64,000 nucleotides of DNA from an uncultured Bacteroides sp. (GTDB lineage: Bacteria > Bacteroidota > Bacteroidia > Bacteroidales > Bacteroidaceae), in contig NZ_OY782855.1 in the NCBI RefSeq assembly GCF_963678425.1, positions 1,674,001 to 1,738,000 on the forward strand, in the 5' to 3' direction. The notes under the pieces are model-generated. The model had not been told where the DNA came from. It searched no databases and saw only the letters and a list, made by a program, of their open reading frames with translations. Positions 44,361-52,604 of this stretch are shown here, in pieces. How positions within the stretch are numbered: the stretch's first letter is position 1; each line of letters begins with the position of its first letter. Position numbers and translations under genes: made by a program.

Positions 44361-45365
44361 TTAAGGGTTAAATCTTGCATCAGCAAGCATCTTGGAATAA
44401 TCAGTTATCTCCAGTAACTCTTTCAAAGACATTTCTTTATGACTTTTCATATAGGAATCCACTATTTGCATACCCATCCACGTGCCCACCATCATAGGAG
44501 AGTTATCTCCAAAGAAGGCTGTATGAGGCGCTGGTTTCATATATTTACGCAAAAGCATAGGATCAGTGCTATTAAGATGTCCATTCTGCAGAATGTATTC
44601 CCATATATTCTTCCGGTTATGATCACACCATGCTTCTTCGTCCTTGGTATAGTCAAGCTCTTCTCCAAGAGTCTTATAATCCAGAATCTTTGAAACTATA
44701 TAGTGTATTGTTCCTAAATGAATCATTACATCAATCAGACGACCTTTTCCTTGTTCGGGCAAAGGATATTCACTTTGCAGATAAAAGTTAAAACAATCAG
44801 GAAGTATCCGTTCCGGCTTCATGCTTTTAAGCTGATAATCATAAAAGTATTGTTTGTACAAAGGATAATCCTCTCCCATGTATTTATCAATACTGAAGCC
44901 TAAAAGACTGTCACCCACGACAACCGATTCGTTTAATGCAGATACCTGAGAATAAACCCGAGGAATCTTGAATGAAGGAACTTCTTTCTTTAATTTTCGG
45001 AATCCTCTGGAGAATCCTTTTTCAACTTCGCTCATATCACTATATTTGGCTAAGGCATCTGCTGAAAGTTTACGAAGAGTGGAATCAGAATAAAAAACTT
45101 TCAGCTTTTCGTTAATCTTATCATCATTCACTTGACCCAGCCGTAATACATCTTCTATAAGATATTTGGTTTCCAGAAGATACTCAGTATTCATTTTCTG
45201 AAGAGCAGAGAAACTATTGAATTCCACATACTCGTTCAGCACTTTATCATAACGGATTATTTCTACCTTTTTGCCCACAACACACTTATCCTTATTTCCC
45301 GGAGTGAAATTACAGGAAAAAAAGACTAAACAAGAAAAAAGGACAAAGAATAGAAACTTTCGCAT
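44361..45365 (-). CDS. GldB-like lipoprotein
   Basis: A 334-residue lipoprotein: the signal peptide ends in the lipobox VFFSC with C18 as the lipidation site. The body (VGKKVEIIRYDKVL near the start, then YPLYKQYFYDYQLKSMKPERILPDCFNFYLQSEYPLPE, LIDVMIHLGTIHYIVSKIL, YILQNGHLNSTDPMLLRKYMKPAPHTAFFG) resembles GldB, first known as a gliding lipoprotein in Flavobacterium but widespread in non-gliding Bacteroidales, where its role is unclear. A hairpin lies between it and fabI upstream. Confidence 0.82.
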   Translation of the reverse strand: MRKFLFFVLFSCLVFFSCNFTPGNKDKCVVGKKVEIIRYDKVLNEYVEFNSFSALQKMNTEYLLETKYLIEDVLRLGQVNDDKINEKLKVFYSDSTLRKLSADALAKYSDMSEVEKGFSRGFRKLKKEVPSFKIPRVYSQVSALNESVVVGDSLLGFSIDKYMGEDYPLYKQYFYDYQLKSMKPERILPDCFNFYLQSEYPLPEQGKGRLIDVMIHLGTIHYIVSKILDYKTLGEELDYTKDEEAWCDHNRKNIWEYILQNGHLNSTDPMLLRKYMKPAPHTAFFGDNSPMMVGTWMGMQIVDSYMKSHKEMSLKELLEITDYSKMLADARFNP

Positions 45366-45376
45366 ATAAAAAGGTC

Positions 45377-45412
45377 AGCAGTGAAAAAGTGATTACTCAC
45401 TTTTTCACTGCT
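45377..45412 (-). terminator. Terminator hairpin after fabI
   Basis: A perfect 16-bp stem (AGCAGTGAAAAAGTGA with its complement) and 4-base loop, with a T-run a few bases later on the minus strand, 7 bases past the fabI stop. It also lies just upstream of the GldB-like gene. Confidence 0.75.
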
Positions 45413-45418
45413 TAAAAT

Positions 45419-46276
45419 TTATCCATAAATAATATTACCATTCTCATCACGGTACTGATCAAAACTTTTCTCGTATTGATCCATAGCGCGAAGGCTCATT
45501 CCCATGCTGGAGAATCCTCCATCGTGGTACAAGGTCTGCATTGTTACCTTACGAGTCAGATCAGAGAACATAGTAATACAATAATCAGCACATTCATCAG
45601 CATCTGCGTTGCCCAGAGGAGACATACGACTAGAAAAATCCATAAGTCTGTCCATACCCTTAATTCCAGAGCCGGCAGTAGTCATTGTTGGAGACTGAGA
45701 AATTGTGTTAACGCGCACGTTGTGCTCTCTACCATAAATATATCCAAAGCTACGAGCAATTGATTCTAACATAGCTTTTGCATCAGCCATATCATTGTAT
45801 CCAAACAAAGTACGTTGAGCTGCAATATAACTTAAAGCAACAACGGAACCATATTCTGCAATAGCATTCATTTTTTTAGCTACCTGCATCATCTTATGAA
45901 ATGAAACAGCAGAAATATCTATTGTTTTATTAAGTAAATCGTAATCCAAATCATCATACGTATGTTTTTTACGTACATTTGGAGACATACCGATTGAATG
46001 TAGAACAAAATCTATTTTTCCACCTAATACTTCCATTGAACGTAGAAACACAACTTCAAGATCTTCCACATTTGTGGCATCTGCTGCAATTACCTCGCAA
46101 TTAAGCTTCTCAGCAAGTGCTGAAACTTCACCCATTCGTACTGCAACCGGGGTATTTGATAATGTGATGATGGCACCTTCCTCAACAGCTCGCTCTGCTA
46201 CTTTCCAAGCAATAGATTGATCGTTTAGTGCTCCAAAAATTATACCTCTTTTACCTTTTAATAAATTATAACTCAT
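45419..46276 (-). CDS. fabI: Enoyl-ACP reductase (NADH), FabI type
   Basis: A 285-residue short-chain dehydrogenase that reduces trans-2-enoyl-ACP in each cycle of fatty acid elongation. The cofactor loop is FGALNDQSIAW, the middle block is VLHSIGMSPN, and the active site is the Y-x6-K pair in GYNDMADAKAMLE, followed by SQSPTMTTAGSGI of the substrate loop. A complete -33/-7 promoter and a 14-bp palindrome lie upstream. Encoded apart from other fatty acid genes in this window, apart from the FabZ domain in the lpx operon. Confidence 0.96.
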   Translation of the reverse strand: MSYNLLKGKRGIIFGALNDQSIAWKVAERAVEEGAIITLSNTPVAVRMGEVSALAEKLNCEVIAADATNVEDLEVVFLRSMEVLGGKIDFVLHSIGMSPNVRKKHTYDDLDYDLLNKTIDISAVSFHKMMQVAKKMNAIAEYGSVVALSYIAAQRTLFGYNDMADAKAMLESIARSFGYIYGREHNVRVNTISQSPTMTTAGSGIKGMDRLMDFSSRMSPLGNADADECADYCITMFSDLTRKVTMQTLYHDGGFSSMGMSLRAMDQYEKSFDQYRDENGNIIYG

Positions 46277-46279
46277 ACC

Positions 46280-46293
46280 TAACTAATTAGTTA
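46280..46293. promoter_or_regulatory. 14-bp palindrome in the fabI leader
   Basis: TAACTAATTAGTTA is a perfect palindrome lying between the fabI -7 element and its ATG. It could be an operator for a fatty acid regulator; no regulator is identified. Confidence 0.35.
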
Positions 46294-46303
46294 ATTTAGG
46301 ACG

Positions 46304-46332
46304 CAAAGATACAAACAATTATCAAAAACAAA
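46304..46332 (-). promoter_or_regulatory. fabI promoter
   Basis: On the minus strand TTTG (46329-46332) and TATCTTTG (46304-46311) are separated by 17 bases, close to the Bacteroides consensus, 27 bases before the ATG. Confidence 0.65.
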
Positions 46333-46385
46333 GAAATAGTTGCTAAGTTTAACTAAACAGGCATACTAATCGACAGAAAAACTCT

Positions 46386-46426
46386 TAAACCAACAAAATA
46401 TACACGTAAACCAACAAAATATACAC
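46386..46426 (+). promoter_or_regulatory. Tandem 20-bp direct repeat, probable activator site for the GH28 operon
   Basis: TAAACCAACAAAATATACAC occurs at 46386-46405 and again, identical, at 46407-46426, a period of 21 bp. It ends 21 bases before the TATATTTG -7 element, the place where an activator would touch RNA polymerase. Direct repeats of this kind suit AraC-type DNA-binding domains such as that of the HTCS at 52717-57141. Confidence 0.65.
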
Positions 46427-46447
46427 ATCATAATCCTGCATCGGTCC

Positions 46448-46455
46448 TATATTTG
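46448..46455 (+). promoter_or_regulatory. -7 element of the GH28 operon
   Basis: TATATTTG, about 190 bases before the GH28 ATG. No good -33 element is seen, as expected for an activator-dependent promoter. Confidence 0.6.
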
Positions 46456-46468
46456 CATTTGTTAATAC

Positions 46469-46584
46469 GAGAAGTTTTTTCGCAGTGATAATTTTTATGA
46501 TTTAGATTAGATTAGGTTATGATGAATTATTTCTTTCGAGGACTGTCCGTGAGAATAGTTTTCGAAAGGAATAATTAACTTCTC
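46469..46584 (+). ncRNA. Structured 5' leader of the GH28 mRNA
   Basis: An outer 8-bp helix GAGAAGTT (46469-46476) with AACTTCTC (46577-46584) closes immediately outside a 15-bp helix AATTATTTCTTTCGA (46525-46539) with TCGAAAGGAATAATT (46562-46576), one mismatch, loop 22 bases. The two 3' strands are contiguous. The leader is long (about 190 bases) and no poly-T follows, so it may be an mRNA-stability or regulatory element. Confidence 0.45.
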
Positions 46585-46647
46585 AAATCCAGCAATTATT
46601 TTGTATTTAGTATTGTGATTTTATAATAAAAAAAGAAAACCATAAAC

Positions 46648-48264
46648 ATGAAAAGATTGATAAGAAAGTATTTACTACTCTCTACGGCAAGCGTATTTAG
46701 TCTATTATATTGTTCCAATGTACAGGCATTTGGAAAAAAAGATGCGGGCATTGATGCGGGCATATACAATAACTTACCGTTTAAAATGTCTAAAGTGATA
46801 CAACCCTCCTTTCCTGATTACCGGGTTAGCATTACCAGCTTCGGAGCAAAGGGAGACGGAATAACGGTCAATACAAAAGCTATCAACGATGCTATTAAGA
46901 AAGTTAATGCCCAGGGAGGGGGAACCGTTGTTATTCCTTCCGGATTATGGTTGACCGGTCCCATTGAACTACTTAACAATGTAAATTTATATACTGAGAA
47001 AAATGCTTTAATCGTATTTACAGAAGATTATAATGCCTATTCCATTATTAAAACCTCTTTTGAAGGACTTGAAACCCGTCGGTGCCAATCTCCTGTTTCT
47101 GCGCGTGGAGCCAGTAATATTGCAATTACCGGGATGGGAATATTTGAAGGTTCAGGAGATGCATGGCGTCCAGTAAAGAAAGACAAACTAACGGAAAGGC
47201 AATGGAAAGATCTTGTTAACTCAGGCGGAGTACTAAGCAATGACCAAAGAATCTGGTATCCTACTGCTAAATCAATAAAAGGAGCCATGGCTACTGAGAA
47301 CTTCAACAACCCGACTGGAATTAATACCGATGAAGAATGGGAAAGCATAAAAGACTGGCTTCGCCCAGTGATGGTAAGTATCGTTAAGTGTAAGAATGTT
47401 CTTTTACAAGGCGTTACTTTTAAAAATTCGCCAAGTTGGTGCCTTCATCCACTTTCCTGCGAAAACATAACAATAAACGGAGTTACTGTCTCTAATCCAT
47501 GGTATTCGCAAAATGGTGATGCATTGGATATGGAATCGTGCAAGAACGCTTTAATCATTAACAGTACCTTTGATGCGGGAGACGATGCTATCTGCATTAA
47601 ATCAGGAAAAGACGAGGAAGGACGCAGAAGAGGCGAGCCCTGTGAAAATGTAATTGTAAAAAACAACATTGTTCTTCATGGTCACGGAGGTTTTGTAGTG
47701 GGAAGTGAGATGTCCGGAGGAGTAAAAAATATATTTGTGTCAAACTGTTCTTTTGTGGGTACCGATGTGGGACTGCGTTTTAAAAGTGCCCGTGGACGCG
47801 GTGGTGTTGTTGAAGGCATCTATATTGAGCATATTAACATGATTAACATACCTAACGAGCCTCTTCTATTTGATTTATTCTATGGCGGAAAAGCTCAGGA
47901 TGAAGTGACAGAAGAAGATAAGAAAAGTTATCAATCAGAGGATGTTCCTCCTGTAACAGAAAAAACTCCAGCGTTTAGAAACATCCATATTTCCGACATT
48001 TATTGCAAAAAAACAGGAAGAGCCATGTTCTTTAACGGTCTGCCTGAAATGAGAATCCAAAATGTAACAGTTAAAAATGTAGTTATTACCGATGCTAAAG
48101 AAGGTGCAGAAGTAAGTCAGGCAGACGGCGTTACAATGGATAATATTAAAATCACGTCTCCATCAGGGAATAGCCTATCAATAAGAAATTCAAAGAATAT
48201 TAAAGTTGACGGCATTGTTTTCAAAGAAATCGACAAAAAGGGCAAAACAGTAATTTTTAAATGA
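46648..48264 (+). CDS. Polygalacturonase-type glycoside hydrolase, GH28
   Basis: A 538-residue exported enzyme (signal peptide to about residue 27, NVQA). It has the GH28 right-handed beta-helix with the catalytic signature: NGDALDMES with D291, GDDAICIKSG with D312 and D313, GHGGFVVGSE with H346, and RFK at 377-379 in place of the usual RIK. It hydrolyses alpha-1,4-galacturonic bonds of pectin, in the periplasm or outside. First gene of a pectin-related transcript, behind a tandem repeat and structured leader. The N-terminal block SITSFGAKGDGITVNTKAIN is the family's start. Confidence 0.93.
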   Translation: MKRLIRKYLLLSTASVFSLLYCSNVQAFGKKDAGIDAGIYNNLPFKMSKVIQPSFPDYRVSITSFGAKGDGITVNTKAINDAIKKVNAQGGGTVVIPSGLWLTGPIELLNNVNLYTEKNALIVFTEDYNAYSIIKTSFEGLETRRCQSPVSARGASNIAITGMGIFEGSGDAWRPVKKDKLTERQWKDLVNSGGVLSNDQRIWYPTAKSIKGAMATENFNNPTGINTDEEWESIKDWLRPVMVSIVKCKNVLLQGVTFKNSPSWCLHPLSCENITINGVTVSNPWYSQNGDALDMESCKNALIINSTFDAGDDAICIKSGKDEEGRRRGEPCENVIVKNNIVLHGHGGFVVGSEMSGGVKNIFVSNCSFVGTDVGLRFKSARGRGGVVEGIYIEHINMINIPNEPLLFDLFYGGKAQDEVTEEDKKSYQSEDVPPVTEKTPAFRNIHISDIYCKKTGRAMFFNGLPEMRIQNVTVKNVVITDAKEGAEVSQADGVTMDNIKITSPSGNSLSIRNSKNIKVDGIVFKEIDKKGKTVIFK

Positions 48265-48304
48265 TTTCAATCAAAAAGAGCAGGGATTGTCAGGGCTTTT
48301 ATTA

Positions 48305-48312
48305 TACATTTG
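48305..48312 (+). promoter_or_regulatory. Possible internal -7 element before the DUF4861-like gene
   Basis: TACATTTG lies 23 bases before the chosen ATG at 48336, in the short gap after the GH28 stop. The TTG at 48287-48289 is closer than the ideal spacing. Confidence 0.35.
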
Positions 48313-48335
48313 CACTTTACAGAAATTTATTAACC

Positions 48336-49550
48336 ATGAATAAGAGTATAAAAATTGCCTTGGCAATGTATTGTTGCCTTCCTTTATGTTCATTCGCCCA
48401 GAAAGCAGAAAAAAGCATTTCTATTGAAGTTCGTAACGAATGGAATAAAGCGAAAGAAAATGAGCCCGTTGTTTTAAAGGTTAAAGAGCTGAATGCAGGA
48501 TTCACTGTAAAATCGGCTGTTGTTTGGGAAGGGAATACTGAAATTCCCTCTCAGCTTGATGATTTAAACGGAGATCGTAAAGCAGATGAAATCGCTTTTG
48601 TAACCAATGTACCAGCCAAAGGAAATAAAACTTTCAAAGTAGTTCTCTCTTCTGAGAAATCAACTAAGAAATACCCTTCAAAAGTATATGCTGAAATGCT
48701 GGTAAGCGATAAAAAAGGTCAGCATGTTCCTATTTCGTCTGTTTCAGTTCCTGGTGGAATACTTTATAATCAGCTTCACCACCACGGTCCGGCTTTTGAA
48801 TCGGAATTGGTAGCTTACCGCATTTACTTTGATAAAAAGCAGACTGTAGATCTCTATGGTAAGTTTCATAAAGGATTCGAAATTAAAGAATCTCAGTTCT
48901 ACCCTACCGATGCACAACTAGCCAAAGGATTTGGTGATGATGTACTTCGTGTTAACGCCAGTTGCGGACTGGGTACATTGAAAGGATGGGACGGTAAAAA
49001 GGCTCTTCATATTGATCCTGTAAGCAACCGTACGGAAAGTATCCTGGCTTACGGACCCGTTCGTACAGTAGTTGATGTAATTGCTAACGACTGGCAATAC
49101 CAAGGCGCCGAGCTGAATATGACTACCCGTTATATTTTATATGCAGGACACCGGGATGCTGAAGTAAAAATTATGTTCGACGAATCTCTGAAGAATAAAG
49201 TTTTCTGCACCGGAGTTCAGGACATTATAAATTCTAAATCTTTCTCTGATCACAAAGGGTTAATTGCTTGCTGGGGAACAGATTGGCCTGTAAATGATAC
49301 CATTAAATATGCCAAAGAAACAGTGGGACTTTCTACTTGCATTCCTCAGAAATATGTAAAGGCTGAAGTGAAAGATAAAGAGAATTATCTCTATACAGTA
49401 GGAGCAGACGGTAAAAAGTCTTTTGATTATAACATTGTATTCACATCTATGAAAGAAACATTTGGTTATAAAACTCCGGAAGCATGGTTTGCCTATGTTC
49501 AGGAGTGGAAGAAAGAACTTGAACATCCTTGTAAAGTAACAATTAAGTAA
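48336..49550 (+). CDS. DUF4861-like secreted protein of the pectin locus
   Basis: An exported protein of about 404 residues. An upstream in-frame ATG at 48261 would add 25 residues before the signal peptide (NKSIKIALAMYCCLPLCSFAQ), so 48336 is preferred. The body is beta-rich (ISIEVRNEWNKAKENEPVVLKVKEL, VWEGNTEIPSQLDDLNGDRKADEIAFV, HHHGPAFESELVAYRIYFDKKQTVDLYGK, VSNRTESILAYGPVRTVVDVIA, AGHRDAEVKIMFDESL). It resembles the DUF4861 family that accompanies pectin and rhamnogalacturonan genes in Bacteroides; no catalytic residues are established. A strong terminator follows. Confidence 0.7.
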   Translation: MNKSIKIALAMYCCLPLCSFAQKAEKSISIEVRNEWNKAKENEPVVLKVKELNAGFTVKSAVVWEGNTEIPSQLDDLNGDRKADEIAFVTNVPAKGNKTFKVVLSSEKSTKKYPSKVYAEMLVSDKKGQHVPISSVSVPGGILYNQLHHHGPAFESELVAYRIYFDKKQTVDLYGKFHKGFEIKESQFYPTDAQLAKGFGDDVLRVNASCGLGTLKGWDGKKALHIDPVSNRTESILAYGPVRTVVDVIANDWQYQGAELNMTTRYILYAGHRDAEVKIMFDESLKNKVFCTGVQDIINSKSFSDHKGLIACWGTDWPVNDTIKYAKETVGLSTCIPQKYVKAEVKDKENYLYTVGADGKKSFDYNIVFTSMKETFGYKTPEAWFAYVQEWKKELEHPCKVTIK

Positions 49551-49573
49551 ATATCAATATTTACACATATCAG

Positions 49574-49620
49574 TCCGGGAGATTGCACAAATAATGCACA
49601 TGCAATCTCCCGGATTTTTT
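49574..49620 (+). terminator. Rho-independent terminator after the DUF4861-like gene
   Basis: A perfect 14-bp stem TCCGGGAGATTGCA (49574-49587 with 49601-49614), loop 13 bases, followed by T residues. It separates GH28-DUF4861 from GH43. Confidence 0.9.
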
Positions 49621-49628
49621 TATTTTTG
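49621..49628 (+). promoter_or_regulatory. -7 element of the GH43 gene
   Basis: TATTTTTG directly after the terminator and 31 bases before the ATG. Confidence 0.5.
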
Positions 49629-49658
49629 CAACAAAGAAACAATTAAAGATAATACCAC

Positions 49659-51293
49659 ATGAAGAAGTTTGCACAGACTTCAGGTTTATGCCTGTTCCTG
49701 TTAATAAGTCTGCCCGCCATGGCGCAGAACTATGTTTCAAAAGTATGGGTAGCCGACAAGGGAGACGGCACCTACCGCAATCCTATTATTTATGCTGATT
49801 ATTCTGATCCTGATGCCTGCCGTGTAGGTGACGATTATTACATGACAGCCTCCAGCTTTAACTGTATCCCAGGATTGCAGATTCTTCACTCCAAAGATCT
49901 GGTAAACTGGACCATTGTTAATGCAGCCATACCTTACGCACTTGAACCGGTGGAAGCTGTTGAAAAGCCGGAACATGGTAACAGAGTTTGGGCACCAAGT
50001 ATCCGTTATCATAATAATGAATTCTATATTTTTTGGGGCGATCCTGACCAGGGAGTGTTTATGACCAAAGCAAAAGATCCTAAAGGTCACTGGAGCAAAC
50101 CGGTTCTTGTGAAAGCCGGAAAGGGAATTATTGATACTACTCCTTTATGGGATGAAGATGGTAACGTGTATCTGGTTCATGCCTTTGCAGGAAGTCGTGC
50201 CGGACTAAAAAGCGTGCTTGCCGTATGTGAGCTGAATGCAGAGGCAACTCAGGCCATCACTGAATCGAGAATAGTATACGATGGTCACGACCACAACGAA
50301 ACATGCGAAGGCCCTAAGTTCTATAAAAGAAATGGTTATTACTATATTTTCACCCCTGCAGGCGGTGTAGCTACCGGATGGCAGTTAGTGCTCCGTTCAA
50401 AGAATCCGTATGGTCCGTACGAGGAAAAGGTTGTAATGGCTCAGGGAAAGAGTTCCATCAACGGTCCTCACCAGGGAGCTTGGATAGATACAAATACAGG
50501 AGAAGACTGGTTCCTTAATTTTCAAGATGTTGGTGCTTACGGTCGCCTTCTTCACCTGCAACCAATGAAATGGGTAAAAGACTGGCCGGTGATTGGCGTG
50601 GATAAAGACGGAGATGGTTGCGGAGAACCTATCCTTTCTTACAAGAAACCCAATGTGGGCAATACTTATCCTATCTGCACTCCGCAGGAAAGCGATGAAT
50701 TTAATACCCAAACTTTATCTCCACAATGGCAATGGCATGCAAACTATAACCCGAAATGGATTTTTCTTGCACCGGATAAAGGCTATGCACGCCTATACTC
50801 CTACCCTGTTGTTAAGGATTATAAGAATTTATGGGACGTAGCCAACCTGCTTTTACAGAAGACTCCTTCAAACGAATTCAGTGCGGTGATGAAACTACGG
50901 TTTGCTCCCAGTCCAAAATACTACGGAGAACGCACCGGTTTGCTGGTAATGGGACTCAACTATGCACTTCTTTCACTTGAGAACACGAAAGAAGGATTAA
51001 TTCTCTCACAGAATGAGTGCAAAAATGCAGATAAAGGATCGGCGGAAGTAGTCAATGAATCTGTCACATTAAAGGAAAGCACAGTTTACTTTAAGGTAAC
51101 ATTCAATAAGGCAGCCCAGTGTGAGTTCAGTTACAGCACAGATGGGAAGAACTTCAAGAAGTTTGGCAAAAGTTTCCAGGCACGTGAAGGTAAATGGATC
51201 GGTGCAAAAATTGGAACTTTCTGCACTCGTCCGGCAATTGTAACCAATGATGGTGGATGGGCCGAGGTTGATTGGTTCCATATTGAGAAATAA
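49659..51293 (+). CDS. Glycoside hydrolase family 43 enzyme
   Basis: A 544-residue exported enzyme (signal peptide to MAQ at residue 23). The five-bladed GH43 propeller begins with GTYRNPIIYADYSDPDACRV, D50 being the likely base; TTPLWDEDGNVYLVHAF supplies the pKa-modulating Asp and ETCEGPKFYKRNGYYYIF the acid Glu. After about residue 340 a beta-sandwich domain follows (FNTQTLSPQWQWHANYNPKWI...), common in this family. GH43 enzymes remove arabinose or xylose, or cleave galactan side chains; exact specificity cannot be read. Own promoter, terminated by a hairpin. Confidence 0.9.
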   Translation: MKKFAQTSGLCLFLLISLPAMAQNYVSKVWVADKGDGTYRNPIIYADYSDPDACRVGDDYYMTASSFNCIPGLQILHSKDLVNWTIVNAAIPYALEPVEAVEKPEHGNRVWAPSIRYHNNEFYIFWGDPDQGVFMTKAKDPKGHWSKPVLVKAGKGIIDTTPLWDEDGNVYLVHAFAGSRAGLKSVLAVCELNAEATQAITESRIVYDGHDHNETCEGPKFYKRNGYYYIFTPAGGVATGWQLVLRSKNPYGPYEEKVVMAQGKSSINGPHQGAWIDTNTGEDWFLNFQDVGAYGRLLHLQPMKWVKDWPVIGVDKDGDGCGEPILSYKKPNVGNTYPICTPQESDEFNTQTLSPQWQWHANYNPKWIFLAPDKGYARLYSYPVVKDYKNLWDVANLLLQKTPSNEFSAVMKLRFAPSPKYYGERTGLLVMGLNYALLSLENTKEGLILSQNECKNADKGSAEVVNESVTLKESTVYFKVTFNKAAQCEFSYSTDGKNFKKFGKSFQAREGKWIGAKIGTFCTRPAIVTNDGGWAEVDWFHIEK

Positions 51294-51313
51294 AGTTATT
51301 TTTCATTTAGAAT

Positions 51314-51360
51314 AAGACTGTTTGTTTTGCTTATAGGTAAGGCAAACAGTCTTTATTGTT
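51314..51360 (+). terminator. Terminator after GH43
   Basis: AAGACTGTTTG (51314-51324) pairs with CAAACAGTCTT (51343-51353), followed by TATTGTTT. Confidence 0.65.
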
Positions 51361-51413
51361 TAGGTGATTTATGGGCAATAATTCTTAAATTAATGTAGAG
51401 CATTCCATAAATA

Positions 51414-51467
51414 GGTCTACACTTTATAAAAACATAGCGTACACTTTTATAAATTTAGGTGTAGACC
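51414..51467. repeat. Inverted repeat GGTCTACAC ... GTGTAGACC in intergenic DNA
   Basis: 9-bp arms at 51414-51422 and 51459-51467 with a 36-base spacer that contains a further TACACTTTTATAAA. The GTCTACACTTTA core is shared with 11693-11704. No gene is found in this 305-base gap apart from the promoter of the next gene. Confidence 0.45.
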
Positions 51468-51550
51468 TTTCTATTATATTATAAGGAATAAATAGCTTAA
51501 CTATCCTGAAGTTTCACCTTAAATAAGGCCTGAAGAAGCATTAATCATTC

Positions 51551-51579
51551 TTGTCCCTGCTTTATTTTCCGTAACTTTG
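51551..51579 (+). promoter_or_regulatory. Promoter of the HAD phosphatase gene
   Basis: TTG at 51551-51553 and TAACTTTG at 51572-51579 with an 18-base spacer; ATG 20 bases downstream. Confidence 0.7.
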
Positions 51580-51598
51580 CATCAAAACATAAGTTAGA

Positions 51599-52246
51599 AT
51601 GAAGAAATTAGTCATATTCGATTTAGACGGAACCCTGATTAACACCATTGCCGACTTGGCACAAAGCACCAATTATGCGCTGAGAAAGACCGGTTTCCCG
51701 GAACACGAAGAGAGTGAATATAAGTTCTTTGTAGGCAACGGAATAAATAAACTTTTTGAGCGCGCACTTCCGGAAGGCAAAAAGAGTGAAGAAAACATTG
51801 CAAAGATTCGCAAACACTTCCTGATTTATTACGGTGAGCATAATATGGATCGAAGCAGACCTTACCCGGGTATACCTGAACTGCTGTCTGCACTTCAGGA
51901 GAAAGGGATAATGCTTGCGGTTGCATCTAATAAATATCAGTCAGGAACAGAGAAACTTATTGAGCATTATTTTGGCAATATTCCTTTTGTTGCTGTATTC
52001 GGACTACGCGAAGGTGTAAAAGCTAAACCAGACCCTACGGTTGTAGAGGATATTCTTGCCATAGCAAAGGTTGATAAAAGTGATGTTCTCTACGTAGGCG
52101 ACTCTGGCATTGACATGCTAACAGCAAAAAATGCCGGAATAACTGCTGCCGGAGTAACCTGGGGTTTTCGTCCATGTGTGGAACTGGAAGAGTTTAAGCC
52201 TGCACATATCGTAAATCAGGCAGAAGAGATTCTTTCACTCATTTAA
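51599..52246 (+). CDS. HAD-family phosphatase, phosphoglycolate phosphatase-like
   Basis: A 215-residue cytosolic HAD hydrolase with the nucleophile in FDLDGTLINT at the N-terminus, a helical cap domain (about 15-80), motif II near VASNKYQ, motif III Lys in KAKPDP, and motif IV YVGDSGIDMLTAKNAG. This is the Gph/pyrophosphatase PpaX subgroup; the substrate may be 2-phosphoglycolate but is not provable from sequence. It stands alone between the two halves of the pectin region. Confidence 0.88.
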   Translation: MKKLVIFDLDGTLINTIADLAQSTNYALRKTGFPEHEESEYKFFVGNGINKLFERALPEGKKSEENIAKIRKHFLIYYGEHNMDRSRPYPGIPELLSALQEKGIMLAVASNKYQSGTEKLIEHYFGNIPFVAVFGLREGVKAKPDPTVVEDILAIAKVDKSDVLYVGDSGIDMLTAKNAGITAAGVTWGFRPCVELEEFKPAHIVNQAEEILSLI

Positions 52247-52604
52247 AAGGCAGAAGGAATTCTCTATAGATAAATAAATTAGGATGAACTGTAGAAAAAG
52301 GCTGCCCGAGAAGTCAAAATATCATCGTGCAGAACTGGATTATAAATGGAAACTCTTCACATTTTCCCTGGAGGAGGATATGCATTGCTTTACGGAAAAA
52401 TCCGGAAACAACAAATAAATGGGCTTTACCGGCTGAAGAATGGTTAAGTGACATTGCAATGCTATCTGCAAAACAATTTAGAACGGCATATTGCTATCAA
52501 TCTACAAGTTAAAAAGGTTGCATCTATACTAACGGTCCATCATTTACAAACAATGAACAATCAGTATAAATACAACCTTTTATATGAAGAATTTCTATAA
52601 CTCG
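52247..52604. other. Intergenic region, possible gene remnant
   Basis: A 61-codon frame at 52327-52512 (+) has no recognisable family or start signal, and other frames carry stops. The balanced base use differs from the usual AT-rich spacer, so it may be a decayed fragment. The end of the region holds the terminator-like hairpin at 52512-52581. Confidence 0.35.
52512..52581 (-). terminator. Probable terminator of the HTCS transcript
   Basis: A 19-bp imperfect stem (AAAAGGTTGCATCTATACT with AGTATAAATACAACCTTTT, two mismatches) with a 32-base loop; on the minus strand it ends in a T5 run. It lies 23 bases past the stop of the small membrane peptide gene. Confidence 0.55.

Noticed and set aside
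46386..46426. Start of a CRISPR array
   Set aside because: Only two copies with a one-base gap, no spacers and no cas genes; better explained as a regulator site.
52327..52512. 61-codon + strand frame after the HAD gene
   Set aside because: No recognisable protein, no start signals, and it runs into a terminator-like hairpin; kept only as a possible remnant.
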